A stretch of DNA of 18,193 nt from JBDNFP01 sp041689775 (lineage in GTDB: Bacteria; Bacteroidota; Bacteroidia; Cytophagales; Spirosomataceae), in the NCBI GenBank assembly GCA_041689775.1, contig JBDNFP010000139.1:1-18193 (forward strand), in the 5' to 3' direction. The position numbers were made by a program, and so were the translations under genes. This document shows, one piece after another, positions 1 through 8,737 of this stretch (position 1 is its first letter; each line of letters starts with the position of its first letter). The notes below the pieces were generated by a model. That model was not told where the DNA came from, ran no database searches, and saw nothing but the letters and a program-made list of their open reading frames with translations.

Positions 1-2771
1 AAAAACACGGTCTACCCAAAGTCCTCACCTTTGACATGGGAGGAACGAGTACGGATACCGCTCGAATTCAGGAAAGGCCAGTTTTACAGTACGTGACCAA
101 AATCGATGGCCTCGAACTATTCAATCCCTGTTTCGCCATTGAAACCGTTGCGGCAGGTGGGGGCTCCGTCTGCTGGTTTGATGGCTTCACATTGAGAGTC
201 GGTCCACAGAGTGCCGGGGCTACCCCTGGCCCTGCCTGCTACGGAGCTGGTGGACCGCTAACCATTACTGATGTAAATCTGCTGCTAGGGAAACTCGACA
301 CCCAAAAATTCGAGATTCCCATTAGCCCCAAAAATGCAATGGAAGCCCTCGACCAACTCCTACGAGAAATTAACGAATCAAGGAACAGTGGTTTGGGAAA
401 ACTTGAAGTCCTACTCGGACTGGAACGCATTGCAAATGAAAAAATGGCGGACGCTATTCGGAAGATATCCGTCAGCCAGGGAATTGACCCAGCCGGGTAT
501 ACCTTGATGCCCTTTGGGGGTGCTGGTGGTTTGCACGGCTGTCAACTTGCCAAACTACTCCAATGCAAAAAAGTGCTAGTACCCTACGAAGCAGGTCTAT
601 TCAGCGCCCTGGGGATGGGCCTCGCCCAGGCGAGTGAGATTGCCAGTAAGCAGGTACTTCAACCCTGGAATCTTATTCAAAATAAAGTGTCGGGCTGGGT
701 AAAAGAATTGAGTGAGGCACTAGAAAAGAAAATACTAACAAGCGGAGTAACAGAAGCCGAAATAGGTTTCTGTTCCCTCTTTCTCCGGTATGAAGGACAG
801 GAAACGTCCATTGAAGTCGATTACCAAGCCGAGGAGTCTATCGACAGTTTTATTGAAAAATATCAAAAACTGTATGGGTATACCCCTGATAATAGGGGAA
901 TTGAATTAGAAAGCATCCGGGTCATGGTGCAGGAAAAAAGGACTTTTACCCCGATGCCAACGGCCTCCAATGCAGAATCCATTGCGGCACGTAGCCATAC
1001 GATTACCAGCCTCGTCGATTCTGAACTAACCCGGGATGTGTATAACTGGTCGTCTTTTGTACCGGGCAACACCCTTTCTGGCCCCTGTATTATTCTCGGC
1101 AGTAACTCTACCACCTTTGTCCCGGCTGATTGGATATGCAGAGTCGAGAGTACTCTGGATTTAGTACTTGACTACTCCGGAAAAGAGCTCCAGGAAAATC
1201 AGAGTATACAACCCGAGGAAGTAGAGCTAGAACTCTTTACTAATCGGTTTTCGGCCATCGCCGAAGAAATGGGAGTTCAATTGCAGCGTACGGCATTTTC
1301 GGTCAATGTAAAAGAAAGGCTTGATTTTTCCTGCGCCTTGTTGGATGCCCAAGCTGAATTACTCGTAAACGCGCCACATATACCAGTACATCTAGGTAGC
1401 CTTGGCCTTTGCGCCCGACTCGTAAGAGATAAAATCACCATTGGCCCTGGTGATGTGATTATCACCAATCACCCAAAATATGGCGGCTCGCACCTACCTG
1501 ACGTGACGTTACTAGCGGGTGTCTTTACAAAAGCCGATACACTAGTCGGCTATGTAATCAATCGGGCTCATCATGCTGAAATTGGGGGTACTCGTCCGGG
1601 ATCAATGCCGCCGGATGCGCGTTTCTTGTATGAGGAGGGCGTTGCCATTCTCCCCCGATATTTAGTAAAAAAAGGGGAGATCCAATGGGATAGTATTAGT
1701 AAATTATTCACCGAGGGACCCTATCCTACCCGAATGTGGGCCGAAAATAAGGCGGATATCATTGCCGCTCTCTCCTCTTTAAGAAAAGGACAGGAGGATT
1801 TACTTTCTCTAGTGGACTTATTTGGATTGGAGAAAGTAACTTACTACATGCAAAAGCTAAAAGGGAATGCCTTTGAGCAACTGCAAGTCGCTTTACTACC
1901 TTATCTAGGCAAGAAATTAACTGCATCCGAGTTTCTGGACGACGGACACCGGATCGCAGTTTCAATTGAAGTTAATTCTGATAGCCTCTCATTTGACTTT
2001 AAAAATACCTCGAAGGCACACCCGAACAATCTGAATGCCAACCTTTCGATTATCCATAGTGCAATCTTGTATATTTTACGCCTGTTAGTAAACAAGGATA
2101 TCCCGCTCAACGATGGATTAATGAAACAAACTAAGATACTGTTACCCCAAAATACCTTACTCCACCCCGATTTTGTGGATGACCCTACCCTATGTCCAGC
2201 GGTGGTCGGGGGTAATACAGAGGTTAGTCAACGTCTCGTCGATACGCTCATCAAGGCATTTGAGTTAGCCGCTTGCAGTCAGGGGACGATGAATAACTTT
2301 CTTTTCGGCAATCAAAAACTTGGCTACTACGAAACCATTGGTGGTGGTACGGGGGCTGGTAAAGGCTTCAACGGAAGATCAGGAGTACATCAGCACATGA
2401 CCAATACCCGTATCACGGACACCGAGGAATTAGAACGCAGGTACCCCGTCAGGATCAGACAATTTGGTATTCGTCCAAACTCGGGGGGAGGGGGGAAATG
2501 GCACGGAGGGGACGGGATTGTCCGGGAATTTGAATTTTTAGACACCCTTGATATTACTATCCTGAGCCAACACCGCCACTTTGCACCTTACGGATTAGCG
2601 GGGGGAGAAGGTGGAAAAACCGGGGAACAAACTATTATCCATAAGGAAGGCAGAATAGAAAAATGTCCGGGTATTTGCAGTATGGAAGTCCATGAAGGCG
2701 ATCGTCTTCTGATTGAGACGCCAGGAGGAGGAGGCTATGGAGAACCCACGGTTCCCGAAATAACTATATGA
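1..2771 (+). CDS. 5-oxoprolinase, fused HyuA-HyuB type (5' end outside the window)
   Basis: ATP-dependent ring-opening of 5-oxo-L-proline to L-glutamate, a cytoplasmic reaction, is the likely activity; other hydantoinase/oxoprolinase substrates cannot be excluded. The frame is open from base 3, and the ATG at 36 is internal: it lies in the phosphate-binding motif DMGGTSTD, which sits mid-domain in this family. Roughly 300 N-terminal residues are therefore missing, against a usual length near 1,200-1,280. The HyuA-like ASKHA ATPase half continues to about base 1200 and includes MPFGGAGGLHG (near 508-543). The HyuB half runs from about 1216 to the end, with TNHPKYGGSHLPD, NRAHHAEIGGTRPGSMPPD, GVHQHMTNTRITD and the C-terminal ETPGGGGYG. 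The HMTNTRITD stretch and the A-B fusion resemble the eukaryotic-type (OPLAH) enzyme rather than separate HyuA and HyuB. The stop overlaps the next gene's start by 4 bases (ATGA), which implies translational coupling. Confidence 0.9.
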   Translation, partial: KHGLPKVLTFDMGGTSTDTARIQERPVLQYVTKIDGLELFNPCFAIETVAAGGGSVCWFDGFTLRVGPQSAGATPGPACYGAGGPLTITDVNLLLGKLDTQKFEIPISPKNAMEALDQLLREINESRNSGLGKLEVLLGLERIANEKMADAIRKISVSQGIDPAGYTLMPFGGAGGLHGCQLAKLLQCKKVLVPYEAGLFSALGMGLAQASEIASKQVLQPWNLIQNKVSGWVKELSEALEKKILTSGVTEAEIGFCSLFLRYEGQETSIEVDYQAEESIDSFIEKYQKLYGYTPDNRGIELESIRVMVQEKRTFTPMPTASNAESIAARSHTITSLVDSELTRDVYNWSSFVPGNTLSGPCIILGSNSTTFVPADWICRVESTLDLVLDYSGKELQENQSIQPEEVELELFTNRFSAIAEEMGVQLQRTAFSVNVKERLDFSCALLDAQAELLVNAPHIPVHLGSLGLCARLVRDKITIGPGDVIITNHPKYGGSHLPDVTLLAGVFTKADTLVGYVINRAHHAEIGGTRPGSMPPDARFLYEEGVAILPRYLVKKGEIQWDSISKLFTEGPYPTRMWAENKADIIAALSSLRKGQEDLLSLVDLFGLEKVTYYMQKLKGNAFEQLQVALLPYLGKKLTASEFLDDGHRIAVSIEVNSDSLSFDFKNTSKAHPNNLNANLSIIHSAILYILRLLVNKDIPLNDGLMKQTKILLPQNTLLHPDFVDDPTLCPAVVGGNTEVSQRLVDTLIKAFELAACSQGTMNNFLFGNQKLGYYETIGGGTGAGKGFNGRSGVHQHMTNTRITDTEELERRYPVRIRQFGIRPNSGGGGKWHGGDGIVREFEFLDTLDITILSQHRHFAPYGLAGGEGGKTGEQTIIHKEGRIEKCPGICSMEVHEGDRLLIETPGGGGYGEPTVPEITI

Positions 2772-3937
2772 AGACACTTTCCATCAAAAACGGATTTTCC
2801 AGAATGTTGTTCTGGTCGGTGATATCCGCGGCATTTATTGGTCCAGGAACGGTAGCCACCTGTTCCTTGGCCGGGGCATCGTTTGGAACTTCGTTGCTTT
2901 GGGCGCTAACCTTTTCTACCCTTGCCACCATTGTATTACAGGAAGCGGCCGCCAGAGTCACCTTAGCCTCCTCCCGGAGCTTAGGGGAGTTAATGGTAAT
3001 CCGCCACGGTAAAAATGGGGTTTGGATTAGTAGATTATTGGCCGCAGGAGTCATTCTCGGCTGTGCTGCCTACGAAGCTGGCAATATTTTAGGCGCCGTA
3101 GCCGGGCTAAACCTGATTGTTGATGCTCCAAGCTGGCTGTTAAGTATCGTCATTGGGGTAAGCGCATACTTTCTATTGGCCGTTAAAAATGTATCGTTAC
3201 TTCCCCGCCTACTGGGACTAATTGTTTTTATCCTTGGGTTTGCCTTTTTACTGGTGAGTTTTCAAGCACTACAGGCGCCGTTGGAAGTAGTCAAGAATGC
3301 AGTAGTACCAAATTTCCCCACAAATTCTGCCCTCGTAATTACGGGTTTGATTGGTACTACCATCGTACCCTATAACCTCTTTCTGGGCTCTGGTATTGGA
3401 CAAGGGCAGAGCATCAGCGAAATGCGTCAAGGGATAATTATGGCGGTTATTATTGGAGGTCTGATATCAATGTCCATCGTATTATCGGGCACGTTAATTG
3501 AGGGAGAATTTGGTTTTCAAAATGCCGGCCGAGTACTTGGCCAAAGAGTGGGTAACTGGGGTGAATCGTTATTTGCCGTGGGCTTATTTGGCGCAGGGTT
3601 TACTTCGGTGGTAACCGCTGCGTTTGCTGCTTCCATCACCTCGAAAACGTTACTAAGTACCAATGAAAAGCAAACTGCCTGGGTCTGGCGGGGGGTATTA
3701 ATCGTTGGATTGTTATTTGGTATTTCCCAAGTCAAACCAATCCCCGTCATTTTGGCCGCCCAAGTTGCCAATGGTCTGATTCTACCTTTTGTTACCTGGC
3801 AAATCTACCAGTGCGTCAATGACAAGAAATTATTGCCAGAAAAGTACCTTAATTCCAGGATTCAAAATGGGTTACTTCTCTTTATTTTATTGATGACGAT
3901 ACTGTTGGGAGCCAACAGTATCGTCAGAGCTTTTTAG
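2768..3937 (+). CDS. NRAMP-superfamily transporter lacking canonical metal ligands; candidate 5-oxoproline permease
   Basis: An inner-membrane protein of 389 residues with about 11 hydrophobic helices and the LeuT-fold NRAMP layout. TM1 reads AFIGPGTVAT where metal-transporting NRAMPs have (A)YIDPGNFAT, so the coordinating Asp and Asn are Gly25 and Thr28. TM6 reads IGTTIVPYNLFLGS where the family has IGATVMPHNLYLHS, so the metal-binding Ala/Met and the His become Thr197, Val200 and Tyr202. These changes argue against Mn2+/Fe2+ transport. The gene overlaps the 5-oxoprolinase by 4 bases. In Bacillus subtilis an NRAMP-like protein (YcsG) sits in the 5-oxoprolinase PxpABC (ycsF/kipI/kipA) cluster, so uptake of 5-oxoproline is a reasonable inference; it is not shown by the sequence. 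A terminator is embedded in the last codons. The next gene converges 7 bases away. Confidence 0.85.
   Translation: MKTLSIKNGFSRMLFWSVISAAFIGPGTVATCSLAGASFGTSLLWALTFSTLATIVLQEAAARVTLASSRSLGELMVIRHGKNGVWISRLLAAGVILGCAAYEAGNILGAVAGLNLIVDAPSWLLSIVIGVSAYFLLAVKNVSLLPRLLGLIVFILGFAFLLVSFQALQAPLEVVKNAVVPNFPTNSALVITGLIGTTIVPYNLFLGSGIGQGQSISEMRQGIIMAVIIGGLISMSIVLSGTLIEGEFGFQNAGRVLGQRVGNWGESLFAVGLFGAGFTSVVTAAFAASITSKTLLSTNEKQTAWVWRGVLIVGLLFGISQVKPIPVILAAQVANGLILPFVTWQIYQCVNDKKLLPEKYLNSRIQNGLLLFILLMTILLGANSIVRAF
3894..3935 (+). terminator. Intrinsic terminator inside the 3' end of the NRAMP-like gene
   Basis: A 15-bp perfect stem (3894-3908 with 3912-3926, 3-base loop GAG) is followed by AGAGC and a run of five T at 3931-3935. 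The T run merges with the TAG stop at 3935-3937. The hairpin is therefore wholly coding (residues ILLGANSIV) while forming the terminator of the oxoprolinase-transporter unit. On the opposite strand the hairpin is followed by A-rich sequence rather than a T run, so it is a weaker stop for the convergent TonB receptor transcript. Confidence 0.75.
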
Positions 3938-3944
3938 TTCGGAA

Positions 3945-6011
3945 TTACCATTTCCAACCGGCTTTTACTCCCAACCATCGATTTTGCTTTGGGGCACCAT
4001 TGTAGTAGCGGTTTCCAAAAGCGTTCAAATCATACCCAAGGCTGTAAATCTCGGCGTTTGCCCAATCCGCGCTCGCCGATACGTCAGAATAAAAATGCTT
4101 TCCCCAGGTTTTATTCCAGCTCACTCTAACCATCAATTGGTCGTAAGCGGGTACTTCCACGGTATTTGCGTCATTTAAGAATACTTTATCACCCCTTTGG
4201 TAGGTTAAAAAAGCTGAAATGCCACAATTCAAACGTAAATCGATACCAGTATTCAAAAGTAAATCTGGTACTCCCGGCAGTTTATTTCCCCCAAAATCAG
4301 AGGTGCCTTGCTTATAGGCTTGATAGCGATAAGAAACATAATTACCTGAATTCCAGATACTAAAATTACTAATTAATGGGGTATTCTTTAAAATATCATA
4401 TTGGACACGCCATTCCAGTCCTTTTTGGTTTGTTTCGCCCGCATTGATAAAAAACTCGGCACCCGCATCGTTGGACCGCCGAACAATTGTTTCTTTTAGC
4501 TGGAATTGATAGGCCGTTACATCAAACTGAAAACGATTACTGATTTTTCTTATCGAAATCTCCCGGTTTAAACCCCGCTCAGGATTTAACTCTTTACGAA
4601 ATCCTCCGGCGGAAGGACGAACCTCCTGCAACGTGGGTGGAGAATAACCCGAACTCAATGAGCCCGTTACCGACCAATTATTGGCAAACACTTTATTGAG
4701 GGCTACCCGGGGACTTATTACCTGATTGAACGTCAATTCATCTTGAAGATAAGGGACAGGGAAGAAACGTTCGTACCCGTACTTTAAGGTATTGATACTC
4801 GCACCCACACTTGCAATAATTTCGTGTGGCAGGCTAAGTTCTACTTGCGAGAATACAGATAGGCTGGTACTTTTTATATCCTCCGAGGTTTGAAATCCAT
4901 TGGGTACCCCTTTGTTATTATTGTAATTCCTTTGGGCAGATTTTCCGTATTGCCACTCCAAACCACTACTCCAAAGTACTCCAACTTGCCCTTTATTTTT
5001 GGCATAACTCCATACGTTACGTCCGCCTATTCCCTGCTCATTCCTTTTTTCGTAGTTGTTAATGAAAGGGTTAGCAAAATCATTGGCACTAACATACACC
5101 GCTAATGATTGATTCCAATGGACTGATAATGGAACGCTGTGTTGTACACCAAAGTAGGTATACTTGGTGTATATTCCGGCATTTTGAACCACGCTGCCGG
5201 GCAAGGTCGGGGTAGCCTGTCGGGCGAGGGTCGGATCTTTGGTGTACTGATCCAAATTAATGCCACCCGGTGTCTGGTAGTGTAAATCTGAATACATTCC
5301 TAATAATGAAAGAGTACCCTTCTCCCCTACTTTTGTGGTCGTATTAAATTGGATAACGTCACGAACCATACCACTTTGCCGGCGATACCCATCTTGCTGT
5401 TGATGACCGTACCGGATGGAAACATCATTGAGCTGAATAGTAGTATTGCGACTCTGAAACCCGTACTTACCCACTCCAATTGACTGCTCAATCCGATTGG
5501 TAGAACCATTCGGGGTGGTAGATAAAAGTACCACTCCCCCGGTACCAGCACCGTAAAGGCTACTACCCGGACCTTTAATGACCTCCATCCGATCTATGGA
5601 ACCAAAATCAAGAGAATTTAAAGGGGTATTTCCATTCGCATCAGTGTACGGAAGGCCATTCCAGTAAAACTTAACATTTCTAACTCCAAAGGGTGATCGG
5701 AGCAGGCTTCCCCTTACTGAAAAACGGTAGCTCCCCGGAGATCGCTCCTCCATGCGTACCCCAGGTATTGAATTTACCGCATTCGTAAAGGTGGTAGCAG
5801 CATACCTTTCCAATACCTTGGGCCCTATCAACCCCACACTTGCCGTGGTTTCAAGGATATTCCGACGTGATTCAAAAGCATTCACCACCACCTCATCGAG
5901 TTGGCTCACTTTTATTGTGTCAGTTTGGGCATGAGCAGAACCTGCAAATCCGAGACAAGCACTTAAAAGGGCTGAGAAAACGATCTTCGATTTTGTAATA
6001 TTATATTTCAT
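3945..6011 (-). CDS. TonB-dependent outer-membrane receptor
   Basis: A 688-residue outer-membrane beta-barrel for energised uptake of a large or scarce ligand such as a siderophore, haem or cofactor; the substrate cannot be told. From the chosen Met, a basic N-region and hydrophobic core end in a signal-peptidase site AHA|QTD near residue 28. A DEVVV segment (39-43) resembles a TonB box. The plug domain follows to about residue 165, with IPGVR (82-86), SVRGS (98-102) and EVIKGPGSSLYGAGTGG (from 143). The rest is barrel, ending in an aromatic residue (GWKW), as outer-membrane insertion requires. An in-frame Met at 6068 would add 19 residues ahead of the signal peptide. It is rejected because it starts 3 bases from the upstream terminator and gives an atypical signal. 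There is no N-terminal carboxypeptidase-like repeat and no SusD partner, so this is not a classic SusCD glycan importer. Confidence 0.9.
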   Translation of the reverse strand: MKYNITKSKIVFSALLSACLGFAGSAHAQTDTIKVSQLDEVVVNAFESRRNILETTASVGLIGPKVLERYAATTFTNAVNSIPGVRMEERSPGSYRFSVRGSLLRSPFGVRNVKFYWNGLPYTDANGNTPLNSLDFGSIDRMEVIKGPGSSLYGAGTGGVVLLSTTPNGSTNRIEQSIGVGKYGFQSRNTTIQLNDVSIRYGHQQQDGYRRQSGMVRDVIQFNTTTKVGEKGTLSLLGMYSDLHYQTPGGINLDQYTKDPTLARQATPTLPGSVVQNAGIYTKYTYFGVQHSVPLSVHWNQSLAVYVSANDFANPFINNYEKRNEQGIGGRNVWSYAKNKGQVGVLWSSGLEWQYGKSAQRNYNNNKGVPNGFQTSEDIKSTSLSVFSQVELSLPHEIIASVGASINTLKYGYERFFPVPYLQDELTFNQVISPRVALNKVFANNWSVTGSLSSGYSPPTLQEVRPSAGGFRKELNPERGLNREISIRKISNRFQFDVTAYQFQLKETIVRRSNDAGAEFFINAGETNQKGLEWRVQYDILKNTPLISNFSIWNSGNYVSYRYQAYKQGTSDFGGNKLPGVPDLLLNTGIDLRLNCGISAFLTYQRGDKVFLNDANTVEVPAYDQLMVRVSWNKTWGKHFYSDVSASADWANAEIYSLGYDLNAFGNRYYNGAPKQNRWLGVKAGWKW

Positions 6012-6070
6012 TTGTACTTGTTTATCCAGGATACTACTACCAGAGTTTAGTTTTTTTTGTTCAATCATAT

Positions 6071-6102
6071 AAAAACCCTGATAGAATTCTATCAGGGTTT
6101 TT
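6071..6102 (-). terminator. Perfect 32-bp palindromic terminator after aconitase
   Basis: Bases 6071-6102 are an exact palindrome centred on GAATTC (6084-6089), with arms AAAAACCCTGATAG and its complement. Both sides carry A/T tracts, so it can terminate in either direction. It lies 50 bases past the aconitase stop and 60 bases before the preferred TonB-receptor start, so it separates the two - strand transcripts. Confidence 0.85.
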
Positions 6103-6152
6103 ATTATTTTAAAGAGATCAAAACGATTTAGATTCTCTCCTAAATAACAGAG

Positions 6153-8417
6153 TTAAGCAACAGACTTACGAATAATATTTAAGGCTGAACCTGCGTGGAA
6201 CCAATTGATTTGCTGCTCGTTGTAGGTATGATTCACAATAATTTCATCCGTAGAACCATCAGTATGGTTAAGTACTACGGTCAGTGATTTACCAGGAGCG
6301 AACGAAGTCAGCCCTAAAATATCAATGGTATCATTCTCATCTACTTTTTCGTAATCAGCTGGCTGATCGAATGTAAGCGCAAGCATACCTTGCTTTTTCA
6401 GGTTAGTTTCGTGAATACGGGCAAAAGACTTTACCAGAATAGCACGAACCCCTAAGTGACGAGGCTCCATGGCTGCGTGCTCACGGGAAGAACCTTCGCC
6501 GTAATTTTCATCACCTACTACAACACTACCAATTCCGGCAGCTTTGTAGCTACGCTGAACGGCAGGCACTTCACCATACTCACCCGTTAGCTGATTCTTC
6601 ACCGCGTTAGACTTATCGTTAGCGAAGTTTATCGCTCCAATTAGCATGTTATTCGAGATATTATCGAGGTGTCCACGGTATTTTAACCATGGGCCAGCCA
6701 TCGAAATATGGTCGGTGGTACACTTTCCTTTGGCTTTGATAAGCAATTTCAAACCTTTCAGATCAGTACCTTCCCACTCTTTGAATGGATCAAGTAATTG
6801 AAGGCGATCTGAGGTTGGGCTGACAAGAACTTCAACCCTGCTACCATCTTCGGCTGGAGCCTGATAACCAGCATCCTCTACATCAAAACCTTTGACGGGT
6901 AGTTCGATTCCCTGTGGTTCGTCAAACATTACATCTTCCCCAGCTTCGTTTTTCAACGTATCAGTCATGGGGTTGAAGGTAAGATCACCGGCAATGGCAA
7001 ACGCAGTAACTATTTCTGGGGAAGCTACGAAGGCGTGGGTACTGATGTTACCATCATTACGCTTCGCAAAATTCCGGTTGAAGGAAGTAATAATTGAGTT
7101 CTTACGGGTAGGATCATCCATGTGACGAGCCCACTGACCGATACAAGGTCCGCAAGCATTGGCAAGTACTACACCACCAATTTTCTCGAATGTGTCAAGG
7201 ATTCCGTCCCGCTCCGCCGTGAAACGAACCATTTCGGAACCAGGGGTAATGGTAAACTCCGCTTTGGCCTTGATATTTTTCGCAGAAGCCTGACCAGCGA
7301 TGGAGGCCGCACGGGTCATATCTTCATAAGACGAATTGGTGCATGAACCAATCAAACCTACTTCCAAGCGCTCGGGCCAGTTGTTTTCCTTTACTGCCTG
7401 CGCAAACTTAGATAATGGCCAAGCTAAATTGGGCGTAAACGGTCCGTTTACATAGGGTTCCAAGGTAGATAGGTCTAATTCGATCAATTGATCATAGTAA
7501 TCTGCCGGATTAGCATATACTTCTTCATCCGAGCGAAGGTTAGCTTTAACGCCATCCGCGGCAGTTGCGATATCGGCACGGTCGGTAGACCGCAGATAAT
7601 CAGCCATTTTGTCGTCGTAGGCAAACAAAGAAGTGGTTGCACCAATCTCAGCACCCATGTTACATATAGTACCCTTACCAGTACACGAAAGACTTTCTGC
7701 ACCTTCACCGAAATACTCTACCACATAGCCAGTACCACCTTTTACGGTTAGTTGACCGGCTACCCAAAGGATAACGTCCTTGGCGGAAGCCCAACCCGAT
7801 AATTTACCAGTAAGTTTTATCCCGATCAGACGGGGCATTTTCAGCTCCCACGCCAAACCAGACATAACATCACTAGCGTCGGCACCCCCTACTCCAATGG
7901 CGATCATTCCTAATCCGCCGGCATTTGGGGTATGTGAGTCAGTACCAATCATCATTCCACCGGGGAAGGCATAGTTTTCTAGCACTACCTGGTGAATGAT
8001 TCCCGCGCCGGGCTTCCAGAAACCAATACCGTACTTATTGGATACTGAGGCAAGGAAATCGTATACTTCTTTGTTTTTTGTGTTGGCTACTTTCAAATCC
8101 TCAGTGGCACCTACTTCCGCCTGAATAAGGTGGTCGCAGTGTACCGTAGAAGGTACGGCAACCTGAGGGCGACCCGCCTGCATAAATTGTAAAAGGGCCA
8201 TTTGGGCGGTAGCATCCTGCATGGCTACACGATCAGGGGCAAAATCAACGTATGCCTTCCCCCTACCGTAGGCCGAGGAAGCAGGGCCTTCCCAAAGGTG
8301 AGAGTAAAGTATTTTTTCTGCTTGGGTGAGTGGACGACCAACTACTTTACGTGCAGTATTTATTCGTTCATCCATGCGGGCATATACGCCCTTGATCATG
8401 TCTAAGTCAAATGCCAT
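6153..8417 (-). CDS. acn: Aconitate hydratase, mitochondrial type
   Basis: Interconverts citrate and isocitrate through cis-aconitate in the TCA cycle, in the cytoplasm, using a [4Fe-4S] cluster. The 754-residue length and sequence match the mitochondrial-type aconitase group common in Bacteroidota rather than the AcnA/IRP (about 890) or AcnB types. The three cluster cysteines are visible: C359 in IGSCTNSSYED, and C422 and C425 in ANACGPCIGQW. This is one residue off the numbering of mature bovine aconitase (358/421/424), so the domain spacing is conserved to the residue. Other landmarks are GTDSHTPNAGGLG in the N-terminal half and the swivel-domain GEGSSREHAAMEPRHLG and SFARIHETNLKKQG near the C-terminus. 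The gene is monocistronic, with a terminator downstream and a 320-base divergent spacer to topA upstream. Confidence 0.97.
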   Translation of the reverse strand: MAFDLDMIKGVYARMDERINTARKVVGRPLTQAEKILYSHLWEGPASSAYGRGKAYVDFAPDRVAMQDATAQMALLQFMQAGRPQVAVPSTVHCDHLIQAEVGATEDLKVANTKNKEVYDFLASVSNKYGIGFWKPGAGIIHQVVLENYAFPGGMMIGTDSHTPNAGGLGMIAIGVGGADASDVMSGLAWELKMPRLIGIKLTGKLSGWASAKDVILWVAGQLTVKGGTGYVVEYFGEGAESLSCTGKGTICNMGAEIGATTSLFAYDDKMADYLRSTDRADIATAADGVKANLRSDEEVYANPADYYDQLIELDLSTLEPYVNGPFTPNLAWPLSKFAQAVKENNWPERLEVGLIGSCTNSSYEDMTRAASIAGQASAKNIKAKAEFTITPGSEMVRFTAERDGILDTFEKIGGVVLANACGPCIGQWARHMDDPTRKNSIITSFNRNFAKRNDGNISTHAFVASPEIVTAFAIAGDLTFNPMTDTLKNEAGEDVMFDEPQGIELPVKGFDVEDAGYQAPAEDGSRVEVLVSPTSDRLQLLDPFKEWEGTDLKGLKLLIKAKGKCTTDHISMAGPWLKYRGHLDNISNNMLIGAINFANDKSNAVKNQLTGEYGEVPAVQRSYKAAGIGSVVVGDENYGEGSSREHAAMEPRHLGVRAILVKSFARIHETNLKKQGMLALTFDQPADYEKVDENDTIDILGLTSFAPGKSLTVVLNHTDGSTDEIIVNHTYNEQQINWFHAGSALNIIRKSVA

Positions 8418-8737
8418 AATATTGTATTTGATTCTAAAAAATTATATGATTGCAAAAACGCCTAAAAGTACAAAATTTCGGGGATTTGTGAAGGCCTCCG
8501 TTTTCAAATAAACTACCGATGCTGAGGTTTTTTATTAATTTTGCTCGAAACCACCTCATCAATTAAAAGGAATAACAAGTCCTCAGCCTTGAAAAACAGA
8601 CTACTATTTGGAAAGAGTTTTACCGCTAATTTATACTTTTCAACAATCCAATTGAACATCCCGTTTATATTTTGCGATAATCTCCTCTATATTTGAAGTG
8701 AGCAAAGCACCATTTACCCATACAAAACCGCCAAACT
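8418..8737. other. Divergent intergenic region between aconitase and topA
   Basis: This 320-base AT-rich spacer must carry the promoters of both flanking genes. On the + strand a Bacteroidota-like promoter lies at 8664-8695 (separate entry). A second TAnnTTTG-like element, TAATTTTG, is at 8536-8543 but has no matching -33 element. On the - strand I find no good promoter for aconitase; CAAATAAA at 8505-8512 is one mismatch from the reverse consensus. I see no small gene, RNA structure or repeat here. Confidence 0.6.
8664..8695 (+). promoter_or_regulatory. Probable Bacteroidota-type promoter of the topA operon
   Basis: TATATTTG at 8688-8695 matches the Bacteroidota -7 consensus TAnnTTTG exactly. 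TTTA at 8664-8667, 20 bases upstream, is one mismatch from the -33 consensus TTTG. A transcript would start near 8702, giving a leader of about 36 bases before the topA ATG at 8738. Confidence 0.5.

Noticed and set aside
36..2771. Treating the ATG at 36 as the real start of the oxoprolinase
   Set aside because: The frame is open upstream to the window edge, the codons before it (FD) complete the conserved FDMGGTSTD motif, and about 300 N-terminal residues would otherwise be missing.
2764..3054. 96-codon open frame on the - strand
   Set aside because: Antisense to the start of the NRAMP-like gene, whose membrane segments and coupling to the oxoprolinase are convincing.
6012..6068. 19-residue N-terminal extension of the TonB receptor
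   Set aside because: It starts 3 bases from a strong terminator and puts a polar segment ahead of a normal signal peptide.
8536..8543. TAATTTTG as an additional topA promoter
   Set aside because: It matches the -7 consensus, but no TTG-like element lies 19-21 bases upstream, and the 8664-8695 site is closer to the gene.
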